A DNA stretch of 58,083 nt from Marinococcus sp. PL1-022 (GCF_033845285.1 NZ_JAWXCX010000003.1:1-58083); one strand, 5' to 3'. Positions 16,491 through 25,562 are shown, counted from the first letter of the stretch. Numbers and translations: made by a program. Notes: generated by a model from the letters alone, not told the origin.

Positions 16491-17213
16491 TCACTCTTTT
16501 TCGTTCAATTTTTCTCTTAAACGGGCAATAACTTCTTCAATAAATATAAAAAAGATGGTCCTTGTTTTTTCAAACGCTAATAATTCATCATTTTGAGGAA
16601 ATTTAGATAACCGAAAAATATAGTCTACTTCAAAATCGCGAGTATTTTTATTTTCTTCTAATATCAACATAATTTGAGATTTCTTTTCTTTAGCGGAGGT
16701 AAATAGATGTTTAAAAGATGAGAAAGCGCCGGTTACTGAGAACACTATAAGAAGTGTGTGCTCATCTGCTAAATGCCCAACATAGTCTTCGTGTTGTGTA
16801 GCAAAAACTTTTTTATCGGTTAGCGTGTTAAGCTTGTACGCAAAATAATCTGCACTGATAAACGAAGGCCCTAAACCAAAAATAATTATTCGGTTAAATT
16901 TCATAAAAACATTGAGAAATTCATCCACCATTTTTGGATCATAATTAGTTAAAAACGCAATCAAACGCTCAATTTCACTTGATTTTTGTTTTGATGTGAT
17001 GTCGAAACTTTTACCGCTAAAATATAATTTATATTCTTTAAAGTTTTCAAAACCTAACTTCCTTACAAGTTTTGACACTTTTGAGGGAGAAGTTTCACAC
17101 AGTGTTGCTGCATCAATTATCTTCAAATTACTGCGTGTCATCACAGTCTCCGAAAGTGTCTCATGTATCCTTTTTTCCAATCTCGTCAATTTTTCCTCGT
17201 TTAGACGTAACAT
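16491..17213 (-). CDS. MurR/RpiR family transcriptional regulator
   Basis: A 240-residue regulator. Residues 1-75 form the RpiR-type helix-turn-helix (TLCETSPSKVSKLVRKLGFENFKEYKLY); residues 100-235 form a SIS sugar-phosphate-binding domain (RIIIFGLGPSFISADYFAYKL, DEHTLLIVFSVTGAF). Proteins of this family sense phosphosugars. It lies downstream of the MFS gene on the same strand, separated by a terminator, and most probably controls the SDR/FAD oxidase/FGGY kinase/MFS cassette, with the kinase product as the likely effector. The start at 17213 (MLRLNEEKL) has a weak GGAGTTAG-like site. Confidence 0.9.
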   Translation of the reverse strand: MLRLNEEKLTRLEKRIHETLSETVMTRSNLKIIDAATLCETSPSKVSKLVRKLGFENFKEYKLYFSGKSFDITSKQKSSEIERLIAFLTNYDPKMVDEFLNVFMKFNRIIIFGLGPSFISADYFAYKLNTLTDKKVFATQHEDYVGHLADEHTLLIVFSVTGAFSSFKHLFTSAKEKKSQIMLILEENKNTRDFEVDYIFRLSKFPQNDELLAFEKTRTIFFIFIEEVIARLREKLNEKE

Positions 17214-17318
17214 TTTTTATCACTAACTCCTAATGTCTTTGAGAATATCTCTATTATAGTTTATTTTATATTCACCAATCGATCTTGTGAATTAAAGAAT
17301 GACATATGACAACAAAAA

Positions 17319-17361
17319 GCAATCAACCACTTTTAATAATAAATTCAAAAGAGTTGATTGC
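17319..17361 (-). terminator. Terminator of the polyol cassette
   Basis: GCAATCAAC and GTTGATTGC, with internal pairing, form a long stem; on the minus strand it runs into TTTTTGTTG. It follows the MFS stop and precedes the RpiR gene, which therefore probably has its own promoter. Confidence 0.75.
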
Positions 17362-17391
17362 CTTACTAGCTGTGCTCATATTTCTATTTAC

Positions 17392-18711
17392 TTAAGATGC
17401 CATATCGTCTTCTTGAGAAATTTCATTTGCTTTTTTTACCATTCTACCAAAAATGACCGTGAAAATAATAGCAATGACCCCTGCACTTGCACTAAAGATG
17501 AAGTATGCATTATAACCAGAATCGCCGAAACTAGTCATTAATCCACTAACCACTAAAGGTAACAGAATATCAGGCAAGTAACCAATAAATGAAACAAGAC
17601 CGATCGCTAAACCAAGCGACTTTTCCTCTATTTTACAGTCTCCTAGCAAGGACCAATACAATCCTCTAATAGAATAAACTGCTAAACCTATGATAAGAAT
17701 TAACCCATAAAATATCATCGCTGATATTGTCGATGGGAGTATTGCCGTAATGATCAAAGCTACGGTAGCTAAAATGAGAGAGATAGTTAAAATCAAGCTT
17801 TTCCCAAACTTATCCCCCAAGTAACCTCCTAATACTCCGCCCACGGGTCTCATCCATAACATTATTACTGTAATAACTCCTACAGCAGAAGCGGAAACCC
17901 CAACACTCACTTCTAAGAAACCACCTACATAATATACTGTCCAAGCCACAATATACGCCATGAAGATAATGCCACCTAATAGTAAAACGTACCTGTTAGC
18001 GAATACCTTTTTAAACGCTTCTAAATTTATGCCCTTCTTTCGGTTCGCCGTTTCATTTTTAGTATTGCTTGTTTGATTTTCTGTGGTTGGTTCATCAACT
18101 TGAACGAATATCAGAATGAGCATGGAAACCAAAATTAATACTCCAGAATACATATAAACTACGGAAATTAATGCATCTTCTTTAGCAGCGGTTGAAGTAC
18201 CCCCACTTAAAACTGCCGAAAAAATAGAAACAGCAATGCTTGCTAATACTGCTTCGACAACGCCTTTGCCTCCATCTAGAATCCCAAAAAAGCGTCCTTC
18301 CTCTTCTTTTTTTGAAATCAATTTTACCAATTTTAAATGCGCCGACCAAAACGTTAGTACTGAAAATATTCCCCAAATAACAAATATAGCTACAATAAAA
18401 GGAAAACTAGGAACCTGAGCAAACCAAATTCCTGCCAAACCTACAATAAAAAGCGATATAGACAGAAGTTTCTTAGCCGAAAATCTATCTGCAAGCCATC
18501 CACTGGGAAAATAACCAATTACAAATGCAATACCAAGAGCAGATAAGATTAGGTTTAAATCGGATAATTGTAAACCATATACCTCCAGAATGGTTTCTTG
18601 ATAATTCGTTCTTAAATAAATTAATGGAAATATCGCTCCGCCAGCTAAAACAATAAGAGAGAATTGAAAATAACGTTTGAGATTGCTCATTTGCATATAT
18701 TTATCACTCAT
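17392..18711 (-). CDS. MFS transporter (sugar or polyol uptake)
   Basis: A 439-residue protein with about twelve hydrophobic helices. MFS marks are GYFPSGWLADRFSAKK between helices 2 and 3 (motif A) and RPVGGVLGGYLGDKFGKS at the matching place in the second half. The central loop is charged (TTENQTSNTKNETANRKKG). Its start overlaps the end of the FGGY kinase gene by 8 nt, so the two are translated together. The substrate is presumably the sugar or polyol phosphorylated by that kinase. No signal peptide is needed; the first helix starts near residue 12. Confidence 0.9.
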   Translation of the reverse strand: MSDKYMQMSNLKRYFQFSLIVLAGGAIFPLIYLRTNYQETILEVYGLQLSDLNLILSALGIAFVIGYFPSGWLADRFSAKKLLSISLFIVGLAGIWFAQVPSFPFIVAIFVIWGIFSVLTFWSAHLKLVKLISKKEEEGRFFGILDGGKGVVEAVLASIAVSIFSAVLSGGTSTAAKEDALISVVYMYSGVLILVSMLILIFVQVDEPTTENQTSNTKNETANRKKGINLEAFKKVFANRYVLLLGGIIFMAYIVAWTVYYVGGFLEVSVGVSASAVGVITVIMLWMRPVGGVLGGYLGDKFGKSLILTISLILATVALIITAILPSTISAMIFYGLILIIGLAVYSIRGLYWSLLGDCKIEEKSLGLAIGLVSFIGYLPDILLPLVVSGLMTSFGDSGYNAYFIFSASAGVIAIIFTVIFGRMVKKANEISQEDDMAS

Positions 18712-20152
18712 TTCTTTTATTGAATATGGAGCTAGAAAGTTTCAGAACTTCATCCGTATAAGTTCTTACATGCTTAACCACGGATTCATTTATTTCATTA
18801 TAAAAAGCGTTATTACGCATATTAGGATAAAAAGTTGTTTCGTTCTCAATCATTTTATCCATTGCTTCAGGAAAATCATGGTAGATATTCAAGTAGTAAC
18901 ATGTGCTAATAGCAGCCCCTAAACAAGCGCTACTATTTCCTAATCTTCGATGAACTGGCAAGCCGAAGAGATCTGACATGATTTGCATAATGACATTACT
19001 TTGGGAGCCACCACCTGTAACAACAATTTCTGAAATTTCTTCTTCGATTTCTTCTAACATATCATCAATATTATTTTTAATATTGAAGGCAATGGCTTCC
19101 AAGATTGATCTGTAGATATGATATTTGGTGTGTCTATCATCAAACCCAATCATTAAACCTTTTCGATAAGGATATTCAGAATTGGTTAACCAATCCAATA
19201 TTGTTATTAACCCATCGCTACCGGCTGGTACTTGCTCTGCTTTTTTATTCATGAACTCTTCTTCAGAAAGACCGTGTTGAGCAGCATTAACAACTAATTC
19301 TTCTCCAATTAATTTCTTAAACCACGTTACTGTCCACATCCCACGCCGTATACCGTTCGATTCGTAGGCATATTTAAATGGAATAGCTGCAAGGGTTGGA
19401 AAGAAATTGGTAGCGTTATCAAAATCGTCATTTCTTATTAGCATTGAGGAAATAAATGTTCCCAAAGATATCATAATTGAACTTTCATCTTTCACTCCCG
19501 CTCCAAGTGCTTCTACCGCTTTATCATTTGCGGTAGCAATTACGGGAGTTCTATCGTTCAAACCAAATTCTGTTGCCAATTCTTGTCGGAGAATTCCTAA
19601 TCTTTCTCCTGGTTTCACAAGATTAAACAACATGTTTCTATTTAATCCATTACTCTTGATAACGCTATCATTTTTGGACCAGTTTAGTGTTTGACGGTCT
19701 AACGGCCAGTTCACTTCATAATTTCCAGCAGTGTCGTTGAGCTCTCCGGTAAGCTTAAAACCCAAATAGCCAGATGTACTTGTAACATAATGTACTTCTT
19801 TATATTCATGCTTATACGGTTCCGCTAACCTTTCATCCATCCAACTCAAGACTGGATATGCCAACGAACCATCTTTTTTTAATAAAACGCGGCAGCTTCG
19901 GATTGAACACAGACCAATCCCTTCAATATCTTCACGATTTCCTTTAAAATTGTTCAAACATTCTTGCATTGCTTGATAGACACTATCCCATAAGTCATCA
20001 TCTGGATGTAAAACTACTCCAGGCTCAGGGGTTAATGGTTCTCTTAATTTGCATGAACCAAAGGCTATCTCTCTTCCTTCTACGTCAAACAGAATCACTT
20101 TTGTACTCTGTGAACCGTTGTCAATGCCTATAACATATTTAGTTTGCGTCAT
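18704..20152 (-). CDS. FGGY-family carbohydrate kinase
   Basis: A 482-residue kinase with the two FGGY actin-like domains. The N-terminal YVIGIDNGSQSTK is the phosphate-1 loop; the middle has ATANDKAVEALGAG and SIMISLGTFISS (phosphate 2); the C-terminal half has EIVVTGGGSQSNVIMQIMSD (adenosine motif). It should phosphorylate a sugar or polyol with ATP; the substrate is not readable. The ATG at 20152 is chosen over a GTG three codons earlier because AAAGGCG is then better placed. It lies between the FAD oxidase gene (106 nt upstream, with a hairpin in between) and the MFS gene (8-nt overlap). Confidence 0.9.
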   Translation of the reverse strand: MTQTKYVIGIDNGSQSTKVILFDVEGREIAFGSCKLREPLTPEPGVVLHPDDDLWDSVYQAMQECLNNFKGNREDIEGIGLCSIRSCRVLLKKDGSLAYPVLSWMDERLAEPYKHEYKEVHYVTSTSGYLGFKLTGELNDTAGNYEVNWPLDRQTLNWSKNDSVIKSNGLNRNMLFNLVKPGERLGILRQELATEFGLNDRTPVIATANDKAVEALGAGVKDESSIMISLGTFISSMLIRNDDFDNATNFFPTLAAIPFKYAYESNGIRRGMWTVTWFKKLIGEELVVNAAQHGLSEEEFMNKKAEQVPAGSDGLITILDWLTNSEYPYRKGLMIGFDDRHTKYHIYRSILEAIAFNIKNNIDDMLEEIEEEISEIVVTGGGSQSNVIMQIMSDLFGLPVHRRLGNSSACLGAAISTCYYLNIYHDFPEAMDKMIENETTFYPNMRNNAFYNEINESVVKHVRTYTDEVLKLSSSIFNKRNE

Positions 20153-20183
20153 AAAAACCACGCCTTTCGTTTTTAAAAGAAAA

Positions 20184-20245
20184 CCTCCTTGCTATTTATT
20201 AAAGCTCTTTTGACGTAACTCAAGAACTTTTCGATACCAAGGAGG
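20184..20245 (-). promoter_or_regulatory. Large intercistronic hairpin before the kinase gene
   Basis: CCTCCTTG (20184-20191) and CAAGGAGG (20238-20245) pair, with an inner stem of 9 bases (AAAGCTCTT with AAGAACTTT, one wobble). On the minus strand the 3' arm is AAGGAGG, followed by TTTTCTTTT. It may be a partial terminator or RNA-stability element setting the oxidase to kinase ratio. Confidence 0.55.
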
Positions 20246-20258
20246 CCTTTCTATTTAT

Positions 20259-21746
20259 CTAAGATCTAATATATTTACTTATTTCTTTTTCTTGAGGAAA
20301 AATTGTCCCATGGTTCATGATACCCTTTGGATCGAAACCTTGTTTTAATTTATTTAGCATATAATAGGCAGATCCATGCTCTTGTTTGGTCCATTCTGAA
20401 CGATATTTTCCTATCCCATGATGGTGGCACATAGAGCCACCAAACTTCAGAGTTTCTTCAATGATAATTTCATGTATAGGGTGATGATATACCTGTACTT
20501 CATCTTCAGGAGCACAATTGATTGTATAGTTATAAACAAAATACATGTTAGTTCCATTAAGATAGCTATGAGAGGAATGGCCACCTAACATGGTCAATTC
20601 ATCAGCTCTCTTAAATTCATTCTTGATTCGAGCCATGACACTATTATAAATATTAATAACATTTTCCCAATCAGCAGACACTTCAGTGGTAAAACCATCG
20701 TGCGTATTATTTTCTTGCATTTCTCTAATTTCATCGTCGATTCTACTTTGATCCCAATTTAAATTATTAAACCATTCTTCAATTAAAGAAGAATTCACTT
20801 GTTCTATTACATCTTGCGCAAATTTGTCACATGCTTCTTCAATAGCTTCATTGGTGGCACTCACAATTCCTTTGGGTCCTTCAGCCATAAAAATAAGAAC
20901 ACATTTATTTTTATAAAAATGATCAAAATGTTGTCGAGCGTCTTCTTCAGAATACAAACGGGCTACTGAAGGTTTGAATCCATTGACCATAACTTCTCTC
21001 AGAATTTTTAAACCAGTGTCCATATCTTTTACTAAATATCCGTGGAAGGTATTATTTTCTGGGTAAAATTTGAAAATCTTCACGGTTACTTCTGTGATAT
21101 AGCATAATGCCCCTTCATTTCCAATAGCGATGTGGCGAATATCAGGCCCACCTGAACGTCTAGGTACATTTTTAACTCTAGAAACTTCTCCTTCGGGAAA
21201 AACACATTCCAATCCAACAACCATATCTTCAATCGCACCATAGAGAGTAGAAAACTGACCGATACTTCTAGTAGCGACTAGCCCTCCCATTTGAGCAACT
21301 GGTTTAGATTGTGGTGAATGTCCCGTGGTGTACCCCTGCTTGCGTAACTCATCTTCCAATGTTTGTAGTTTTACTCCGGTTTGCACAGTGGCTTGCATGT
21401 TATACGTGTCGATTTTCATTATTTGATCCATATGAGACCCATCAATGACAACCGTTTCGTTTTTCCAGTTTTCTAATCCACCTTCAGTAGCTGTTTTACC
21501 ACTTCTAGGAATAACATTAATATCATTTTCATTACAAAAAGTGAGAAGCAATCGCACTTCTTCAGTAGAATGCGGATAAACAATGGCCATCGGCAACGGG
21601 ACATCCAATGCATTTTTTACTTTAGCAAATTTCTTATAACGGTCTGCAGAAGCATCGTATAATTCCTCAGTATTAGTGGAAATTTGGGATTTTGAAATTA
21701 TCGTTTTTAGTTCGTCCATCACTGTTTCAGTTTTTGAATTGTCCAT
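20259..21746 (-). CDS. FAD-linked oxidase, alkylglycerone-phosphate synthase-like
   Basis: A 495-residue flavoprotein. Residues 45-225 are the FAD-binding (PCMH-type) domain: YPHSTEEVRLLLTFC, then IPRSGKTATEGGLE, then GGLVATRSIGQFSTLYG. The C-terminal FAD-oxidase domain ends in GGSMCHHHGIGKYRSEW, whose HHHGIGK block closely resembles alkyl-DHAP synthase, with GGHSSHSYLNGTNMYFVYNY before it. Bacterial homologues also include glycolate and D-lactate dehydrogenase types, so the substrate is open: a hydroxy acid, or a sugar or polyol. There is no signal peptide. It lies 28 nt after the SDR gene on the same strand, and the FGGY kinase gene follows. Confidence 0.85.
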   Translation of the reverse strand: MDNSKTETVMDELKTIISKSQISTNTEELYDASADRYKKFAKVKNALDVPLPMAIVYPHSTEEVRLLLTFCNENDINVIPRSGKTATEGGLENWKNETVVIDGSHMDQIMKIDTYNMQATVQTGVKLQTLEDELRKQGYTTGHSPQSKPVAQMGGLVATRSIGQFSTLYGAIEDMVVGLECVFPEGEVSRVKNVPRRSGGPDIRHIAIGNEGALCYITEVTVKIFKFYPENNTFHGYLVKDMDTGLKILREVMVNGFKPSVARLYSEEDARQHFDHFYKNKCVLIFMAEGPKGIVSATNEAIEEACDKFAQDVIEQVNSSLIEEWFNNLNWDQSRIDDEIREMQENNTHDGFTTEVSADWENVINIYNSVMARIKNEFKRADELTMLGGHSSHSYLNGTNMYFVYNYTINCAPEDEVQVYHHPIHEIIIEETLKFGGSMCHHHGIGKYRSEWTKQEHGSAYYMLNKLKQGFDPKGIMNHGTIFPQEKEISKYIRS

Positions 21747-21774
21747 CTAACGTACTCCTTTTAGTTTTTTAGTT

Positions 21775-22569
21775 TTATCTTACTAAATATCCACCATCAA
21801 CAGTCAGTAAGGTACCATTTACATAATTTGAAGCATCTGAACTTAAGTACACAATACTCCCCATTAAATCGAGAATTGTTCCCCATCGATTTGCAGGAAT
21901 GTGATCCATAACTTTTTGATTTGCTTGTTCATTTTCTCTTGTTGCTTTTGTCAATTCAGTAGCAAAGTATCCAGGAGCGATACCGTTTACTTGAATGTTG
22001 AATTGAGCCAATTCATCACAATAAGCCTTAGTAAATCCAGCCAAGCCGTGTTTAGTAGCTGCATAAGCTGGAGACCACTGACCGCCAAGAAACGAAAACA
22101 GAGAACATGTGTTAATGATTTTTCCGGTTTTCCTTAGAATCATATGTTTAGCAACTTCACTGGCCAATTCAAAAGGAGCTGTCAAGTTAACAGAAACCAT
22201 TTTGTCCCACTGCAGACGAGTATATTTCGTTACATCGGGTTCATTTATACCTATACCAGCATTATTCAAAAGAACATCTATTTTACCAAATGTTTCAATA
22301 CATTTATCAACTAACTGTTTACATCGATCTTTTTCTGTTATGTCACCGATTTCCAGGTGATAGTTTACACCTTCAGCTTCAATTAAATTTTTAGTTTGAT
22401 CATCGTCGTGATCCATACTTATGACAAATATATCAGCGCCAGCTTTAGCCAATGCTAAAGCAAAACCTTGGCCTAGTCCTGAGTTTCCTCCTGTGATCAT
22501 GGCTACCTTACCTTTTAAGCTAAAAAAATCCATGTTGAAATCTGTAATTTTTTGTTCTTCTTCATTCAT
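21775..22569 (-). CDS. SDR oxidoreductase (KduD-like)
   Basis: A 264-residue classical short-chain dehydrogenase. Motifs are TGGNSGLGQGFALALAKAGA (cofactor loop), LLNNAGIG, Ser in the NTCSLFSFLGG region, YAATKHG (catalytic Tyr and Lys) and the PGYFATELT segment. The start resembles KduD and 2-deoxygluconate dehydrogenases, so a sugar acid, ketose or polyol is the likely substrate, with NAD(P). The ATG at 22569 follows AAGGAGTT; an upstream TTG is less likely. It is the first gene of the cassette SDR, FAD oxidase, FGGY kinase, MFS. The promoter region upstream contains the palindrome AGAAAATTTTCT (22682-22693), a candidate RpiR site. Confidence 0.88.
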   Translation of the reverse strand: MNEEEQKITDFNMDFFSLKGKVAMITGGNSGLGQGFALALAKAGADIFVISMDHDDDQTKNLIEAEGVNYHLEIGDITEKDRCKQLVDKCIETFGKIDVLLNNAGIGINEPDVTKYTRLQWDKMVSVNLTAPFELASEVAKHMILRKTGKIINTCSLFSFLGGQWSPAYAATKHGLAGFTKAYCDELAQFNIQVNGIAPGYFATELTKATRENEQANQKVMDHIPANRWGTILDLMGSIVYLSSDASNYVNGTLLTVDGGYLVR

Positions 22570-22676
22570 TGCCTTCAACTCCTTTTATTCTGTCCCTGCT
22601 TCTTTCTTGAAGTAATCATAGTATGTTTCCAACAATAAAACAATAAATTTTCCTTAAAAATTTTAAAATATCGATT

Positions 22677-22976
22677 TCATAAGAAAATTTTCTTTTTATT
22701 CACCTTTATTACAATCACTAATATCATCCAAGCGACTGCTTTGTACTTCAAGCTACACAGTAGGCTCTTTACATGGTTTCCGGAGTCGTTCGCCCATCGA
22801 CGGTTCGACCTTGGTTTACTAAAAAAATTTTCCGTATACAACCGGTACTGATACCAGCATAGTACCTTCCACGCTGTCACCGAGAGATCGGTGGCAAAGA
22901 AAAAACTGGTACGTTTCTTCGGACGTAGAAAAATCGGAAACCAATGACCACGCCCGAGAAACTTCATTTCAAACAA
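22677..22976 (-). pseudogene. Degenerate IS4-like transposase fragment
   Basis: The minus-strand translation contains FFFATDLSVTAWKVL followed by CWYQYRLYTENFFSKP. This is reminiscent of the C-terminal region of IS4-type transposases, where ATDLSLSA...YRxRWxIExFFRxxK carries the last catalytic Glu. Here the Glu position is altered and no start or remaining domains are seen. It is therefore a dead fragment; the family is tentative. Confidence 0.35.
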
Positions 22977-23429
22977 CTCTGAAACCGATAAATTTCATGA
23001 ATCCTTTATCTATGGTGTTTTGGTCGATGTCATTGCACCGTATCTATGGGATTCTTCTTCTTTAACATGCAATATAAGAGTCATTTGTTCATACAAAGTT
23101 TGAAATCATAAAACTTTGTCAGCTTTTCTAAACATAACGGCCCTTATCGGAATTATAGTTTCAAATAACCTTGGCATAATAAATATTATTTTCACTTGAT
23201 AAAAATATTTATATTAACATTTATAATATTATTAACATTAATAATTAAAACAATACCGTGTGACGAGTCAACAACCGTGATGAATCGGTCTAGGTTCTCA
23301 CCGCATTTATCACCGATTAATTGCCACTCTACCCATCGCTTCGTCGGGTGCTCGTCGATCCCTCATCTTACTTACTTTTTATTATTTCTCCTCTGCTACC
23401 TGGCGGAGACTATTTTCGATCAACCTCAT

Positions 23430-23617
23430 CGAAATTTTTCAACAAACAGCTGAAAAAATACATTAAACGAAAAGAACAATTTCTGAATGAAGCACCCATC
23501 GAACAATTTTTGATCAGCTGGTTCGACGCGTACAATCAAAAGTTCCCCATTCGCTTCCAACTAGACTTCGCCCAGGCCCAACATCAATTGGAAGACATGT
23601 TTCAACGGCAGGGTTAA
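23430..23617 (+). pseudogene. Short coding-like fragment, unidentified
   Basis: About 60 codons (FFNKQLKKYIKRKEQFLNEA onward, ending LEDMFQRQG) have protein-like composition and end in TAA at 23615-23617. Upstream in the same frame the translation becomes low quality and has no ribosome site. It could be the tail of a lost replication or transposition gene. Confidence 0.3.
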
Positions 23618-23802
23618 CTTCAAGGCTGGAAGAGGACAGCCGTTTACACAAAATTATTGACGGTCCCGAAGGACAGTCAATCACACAAATTTATTGACAT
23701 TTCCTGATCTTCTTATATCATCTAATATTATTTTGTTGGTTGCTTTACAATTCTAAGATACTTATTTTGTTTTCAATACTTTCATAGTATTTTTCTCGTT
23801 AA

Positions 23803-23842
23803 TTATTATTGTTAATATTAATATAAATAATAACAATAATAA
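23803..23842. repeat. AT-rich palindrome near par locus
   Basis: TTATTATTGTTA (23803-23814) and TAACAATAATAA (23831-23842) are exact reverse complements around a 16-base spacer. The site lies 400 bp before parA, in a stretch that is nearly pure A+T. It may help DNA unwinding or bind the RHH protein. Confidence 0.5.
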
Positions 23843-23990
23843 AAATTTTAATTTTATGCTAATAATCAATAGCTTTATGAGAAGGTATTTAGCGCAAACA
23901 TAAGGTAATATCCCTACTATTATTTTTATATGATATTTGTCTACTTAATACTATCTTTGTTTTTAGTAAACACTTTTCCGTTAACCTTCA

Positions 23991-24038
23991 AACATTAAAG
24001 TTAACTTTAATGTTAACTTTAATGTTAACTTTAATGTT
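23991..24038. repeat. 12-bp partition/operator array (parS-like)
   Basis: Four contiguous 12-bp units: one AACATTAAAGTT followed by three exact AACTTTAATGTT, its reverse complement. The first two make a perfect 24-bp palindrome. It is 200 bp upstream of parA. Ribbon-helix-helix partner proteins usually bind such short repeats, both to repress par and as the centromere. Confidence 0.75.
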
Positions 24039-24243
24039 TTTATTAATAACTATTTATATTTCAAGATAGTTATGCTATGGTTATCTATAACAAATATAAA
24101 CTGATGTAGGTTAATGATAAATCAAACAACAATTATTAATAAAATTTATGAGTTCGCCGACGACTATCCTTTAGCCCAAGGTATTTATGTACGACATAAT
24201 AATTATTATAAAATCTTAGAATTCATCTAAGGAGGGAAAGAAT

Positions 24244-25020
24244 ATGTTACTAGCCGTTTCAACTAACAAAGGCGGGGTATTAAAAACCTCCATTGCTACA
24301 AGTCTGGCCTCAATTTATTCCCAGGAGCAAAAAACATTGATTATTGATGCTGATAATCAAGGCAACGTAGCTCTTACATATGGCCGCAACCCAGATCAAT
24401 ATGAATACACCATTTATGACGTATTGGCCCAAAACGTCTCTCCTGAGGCTGCAATAGATAAAATAAACTCGAATCTTCATATACTGCCAGCTAACGATGA
24501 GTTAGCATTTTTAGAGTTTGATGTACTATCAAATCCTAATGATTATCCTAAGCCTTTTCATATCATGCGTGAAAAACTTACACCCTTGTTAGCATCTTAT
24601 GATGTAATAATAATGGATGCCCCTCCTAATATTGGACTTATCACAGGTAATATCTTATCTTTTGTCCAAGATATAATTATTCCATTTCAACCAGAACATT
24701 ATTCAATGCGTTCATTTATTAAGATGTTAGAAGTAATAGATAACTTTAGAGGAAGCCATAATAAAAATCTAAAAGTCAGTGGAGTCGTTGGAACGTTGGT
24801 AGATAGTAGAACTGTTCTACACAAACAGATTCTTGAGCAATGTGAAGAGTACTGTGAGAAAAATAATATACGTATGTTCAAACAGATCATCCCTAGATCG
24901 GTGCAGTTTGCTAACAGTATTGCATATGAACAGCAGCCTGCTGTTATGAATCGTAAAAAGAACCCAGCTACAGAAGTCTATTTCAATATTAAGGAGGAAC
25001 TGGATAATGGCAAAAAATAA
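24244..25020 (+). CDS. parA: ParA-type partition ATPase
   Basis: A 258-residue ParA/Soj-like ATPase without an N-terminal DNA-binding domain (type Ib size). Deviant Walker A: STNKGGVLKTS (the usual form is KGGVGKT, so Leu replaces Gly here). Walker A' is IIDADNQGN, and Walker B is VIIMDAPPN. The C-terminal part has QIIPRSVQFANSIAYEQQPA. It binds nucleoid DNA and moves plasmid copies together with its centromere-binding partner. AAGGAGGG lies just before the ATG at 24244. The gene overlaps the next one by 14 nt. The upstream 12-bp array is the likely operator and centromere. Confidence 0.93.
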   Translation: MLLAVSTNKGGVLKTSIATSLASIYSQEQKTLIIDADNQGNVALTYGRNPDQYEYTIYDVLAQNVSPEAAIDKINSNLHILPANDELAFLEFDVLSNPNDYPKPFHIMREKLTPLLASYDVIIMDAPPNIGLITGNILSFVQDIIIPFQPEHYSMRSFIKMLEVIDNFRGSHNKNLKVSGVVGTLVDSRTVLHKQILEQCEEYCEKNNIRMFKQIIPRSVQFANSIAYEQQPAVMNRKKNPATEVYFNIKEELDNGKK

Positions 25021-25309
25021 AAGAAATATTGCAGGATTTGGAGAAGTTGCAGGCAATAGTAATATTAACAATGATGATAATGTTAATATTGATAATGATA
25101 AAGAGGTTAATAATGAGGACGAACTAGACAACTTCTTTAAAAAACATCAGAACAAAAATGAAGAAAAGCCGAAGGTTAAAGGAATCTATTTTGACCCCGA
25201 GGTGTTGATTGAATTAGATCGTTTAAAAAATCAATACGGACGAGGATCTATTTCTGAGTTTGTTAATGCAGCCGTTAAAAAAGCTATGAAAGAAAAAGAC
25301 ATGTTATAA
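25007..25309 (+). CDS. Ribbon-helix-helix partition partner (ParB/ParG-like)
   Basis: A 100-residue protein. The first 50 residues are flexible and unusually rich in Asn and Asp (NSNINNDDNVNIDNDKEVNN); the last 45 form an RHH DNA-binding fold (KVKGIYFDPEVLIELDRLKN, then GSISEFVNAAVKKAMKEK). An unstructured N-terminus plus RHH C-terminus is the ParG/omega plan, where the tail touches ParA. Its start overlaps the end of parA by 14 nt, and AAGGAGGAA precedes it. The Asn-rich part is encoded by DNA that itself contains a 9-bp inverted repeat (25061-25090). Confidence 0.85.
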   Translation: MAKNKRNIAGFGEVAGNSNINNDDNVNIDNDKEVNNEDELDNFFKKHQNKNEEKPKVKGIYFDPEVLIELDRLKNQYGRGSISEFVNAAVKKAMKEKDML

Positions 25310-25372
25310 GTCTATTTTTCATGCAAAAGCTCAACAAAGAAAACAATTGTAGGTTATGCTTTGAATAATAAA

Positions 25373-25407
25373 AAATAAGCCACTCCCTGGAGAGAAGTGA
25401 CTTATTT
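25373..25407 (+). terminator. Terminator after the par operon
   Basis: AAATAAGCCACT and AGTGACTTATTT form a 12-base stem with one mismatch, 63 bp after the RHH stop codon. Confidence 0.65.
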
Positions 25408-25562
25408 AAGGGATGGCCATATGTATTTAAACAAAGAGCCTAAGAATATTTTATTCTAGCTGGTAATGTTTTGAAAGCGATTTGCTTATTGCTTTTTATT
25501 CAGATAAAATATACTTAATAAACGAGAAACAGCCGGTGCTGGATACACCGACTGCTTTCGTA

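Larger units (their letters stand above)
22570..24243. other. Long stretch without intact genes
   Basis: About 1.7 kb between the SDR gene and parA. It holds the SDR promoter region, a transposase-like remnant (22677-22976), a decayed coding fragment (23430-23617), an AT-rich palindrome (23803-23842) and the partition palindrome array (23991-24038). There is no intact gene and no RNA gene that I can recognise. Confidence 0.7.

Noticed and set aside
22677-22976. Functional 99-aa protein
   Set aside because: No ribosome site, ragged sequence, and similarity only to one end of a transposase; treated as a fragment.
23991-24038. CRISPR array
   Set aside because: The repeats are contiguous, 12 bp long and lack spacers, and no cas gene is on the plasmid.
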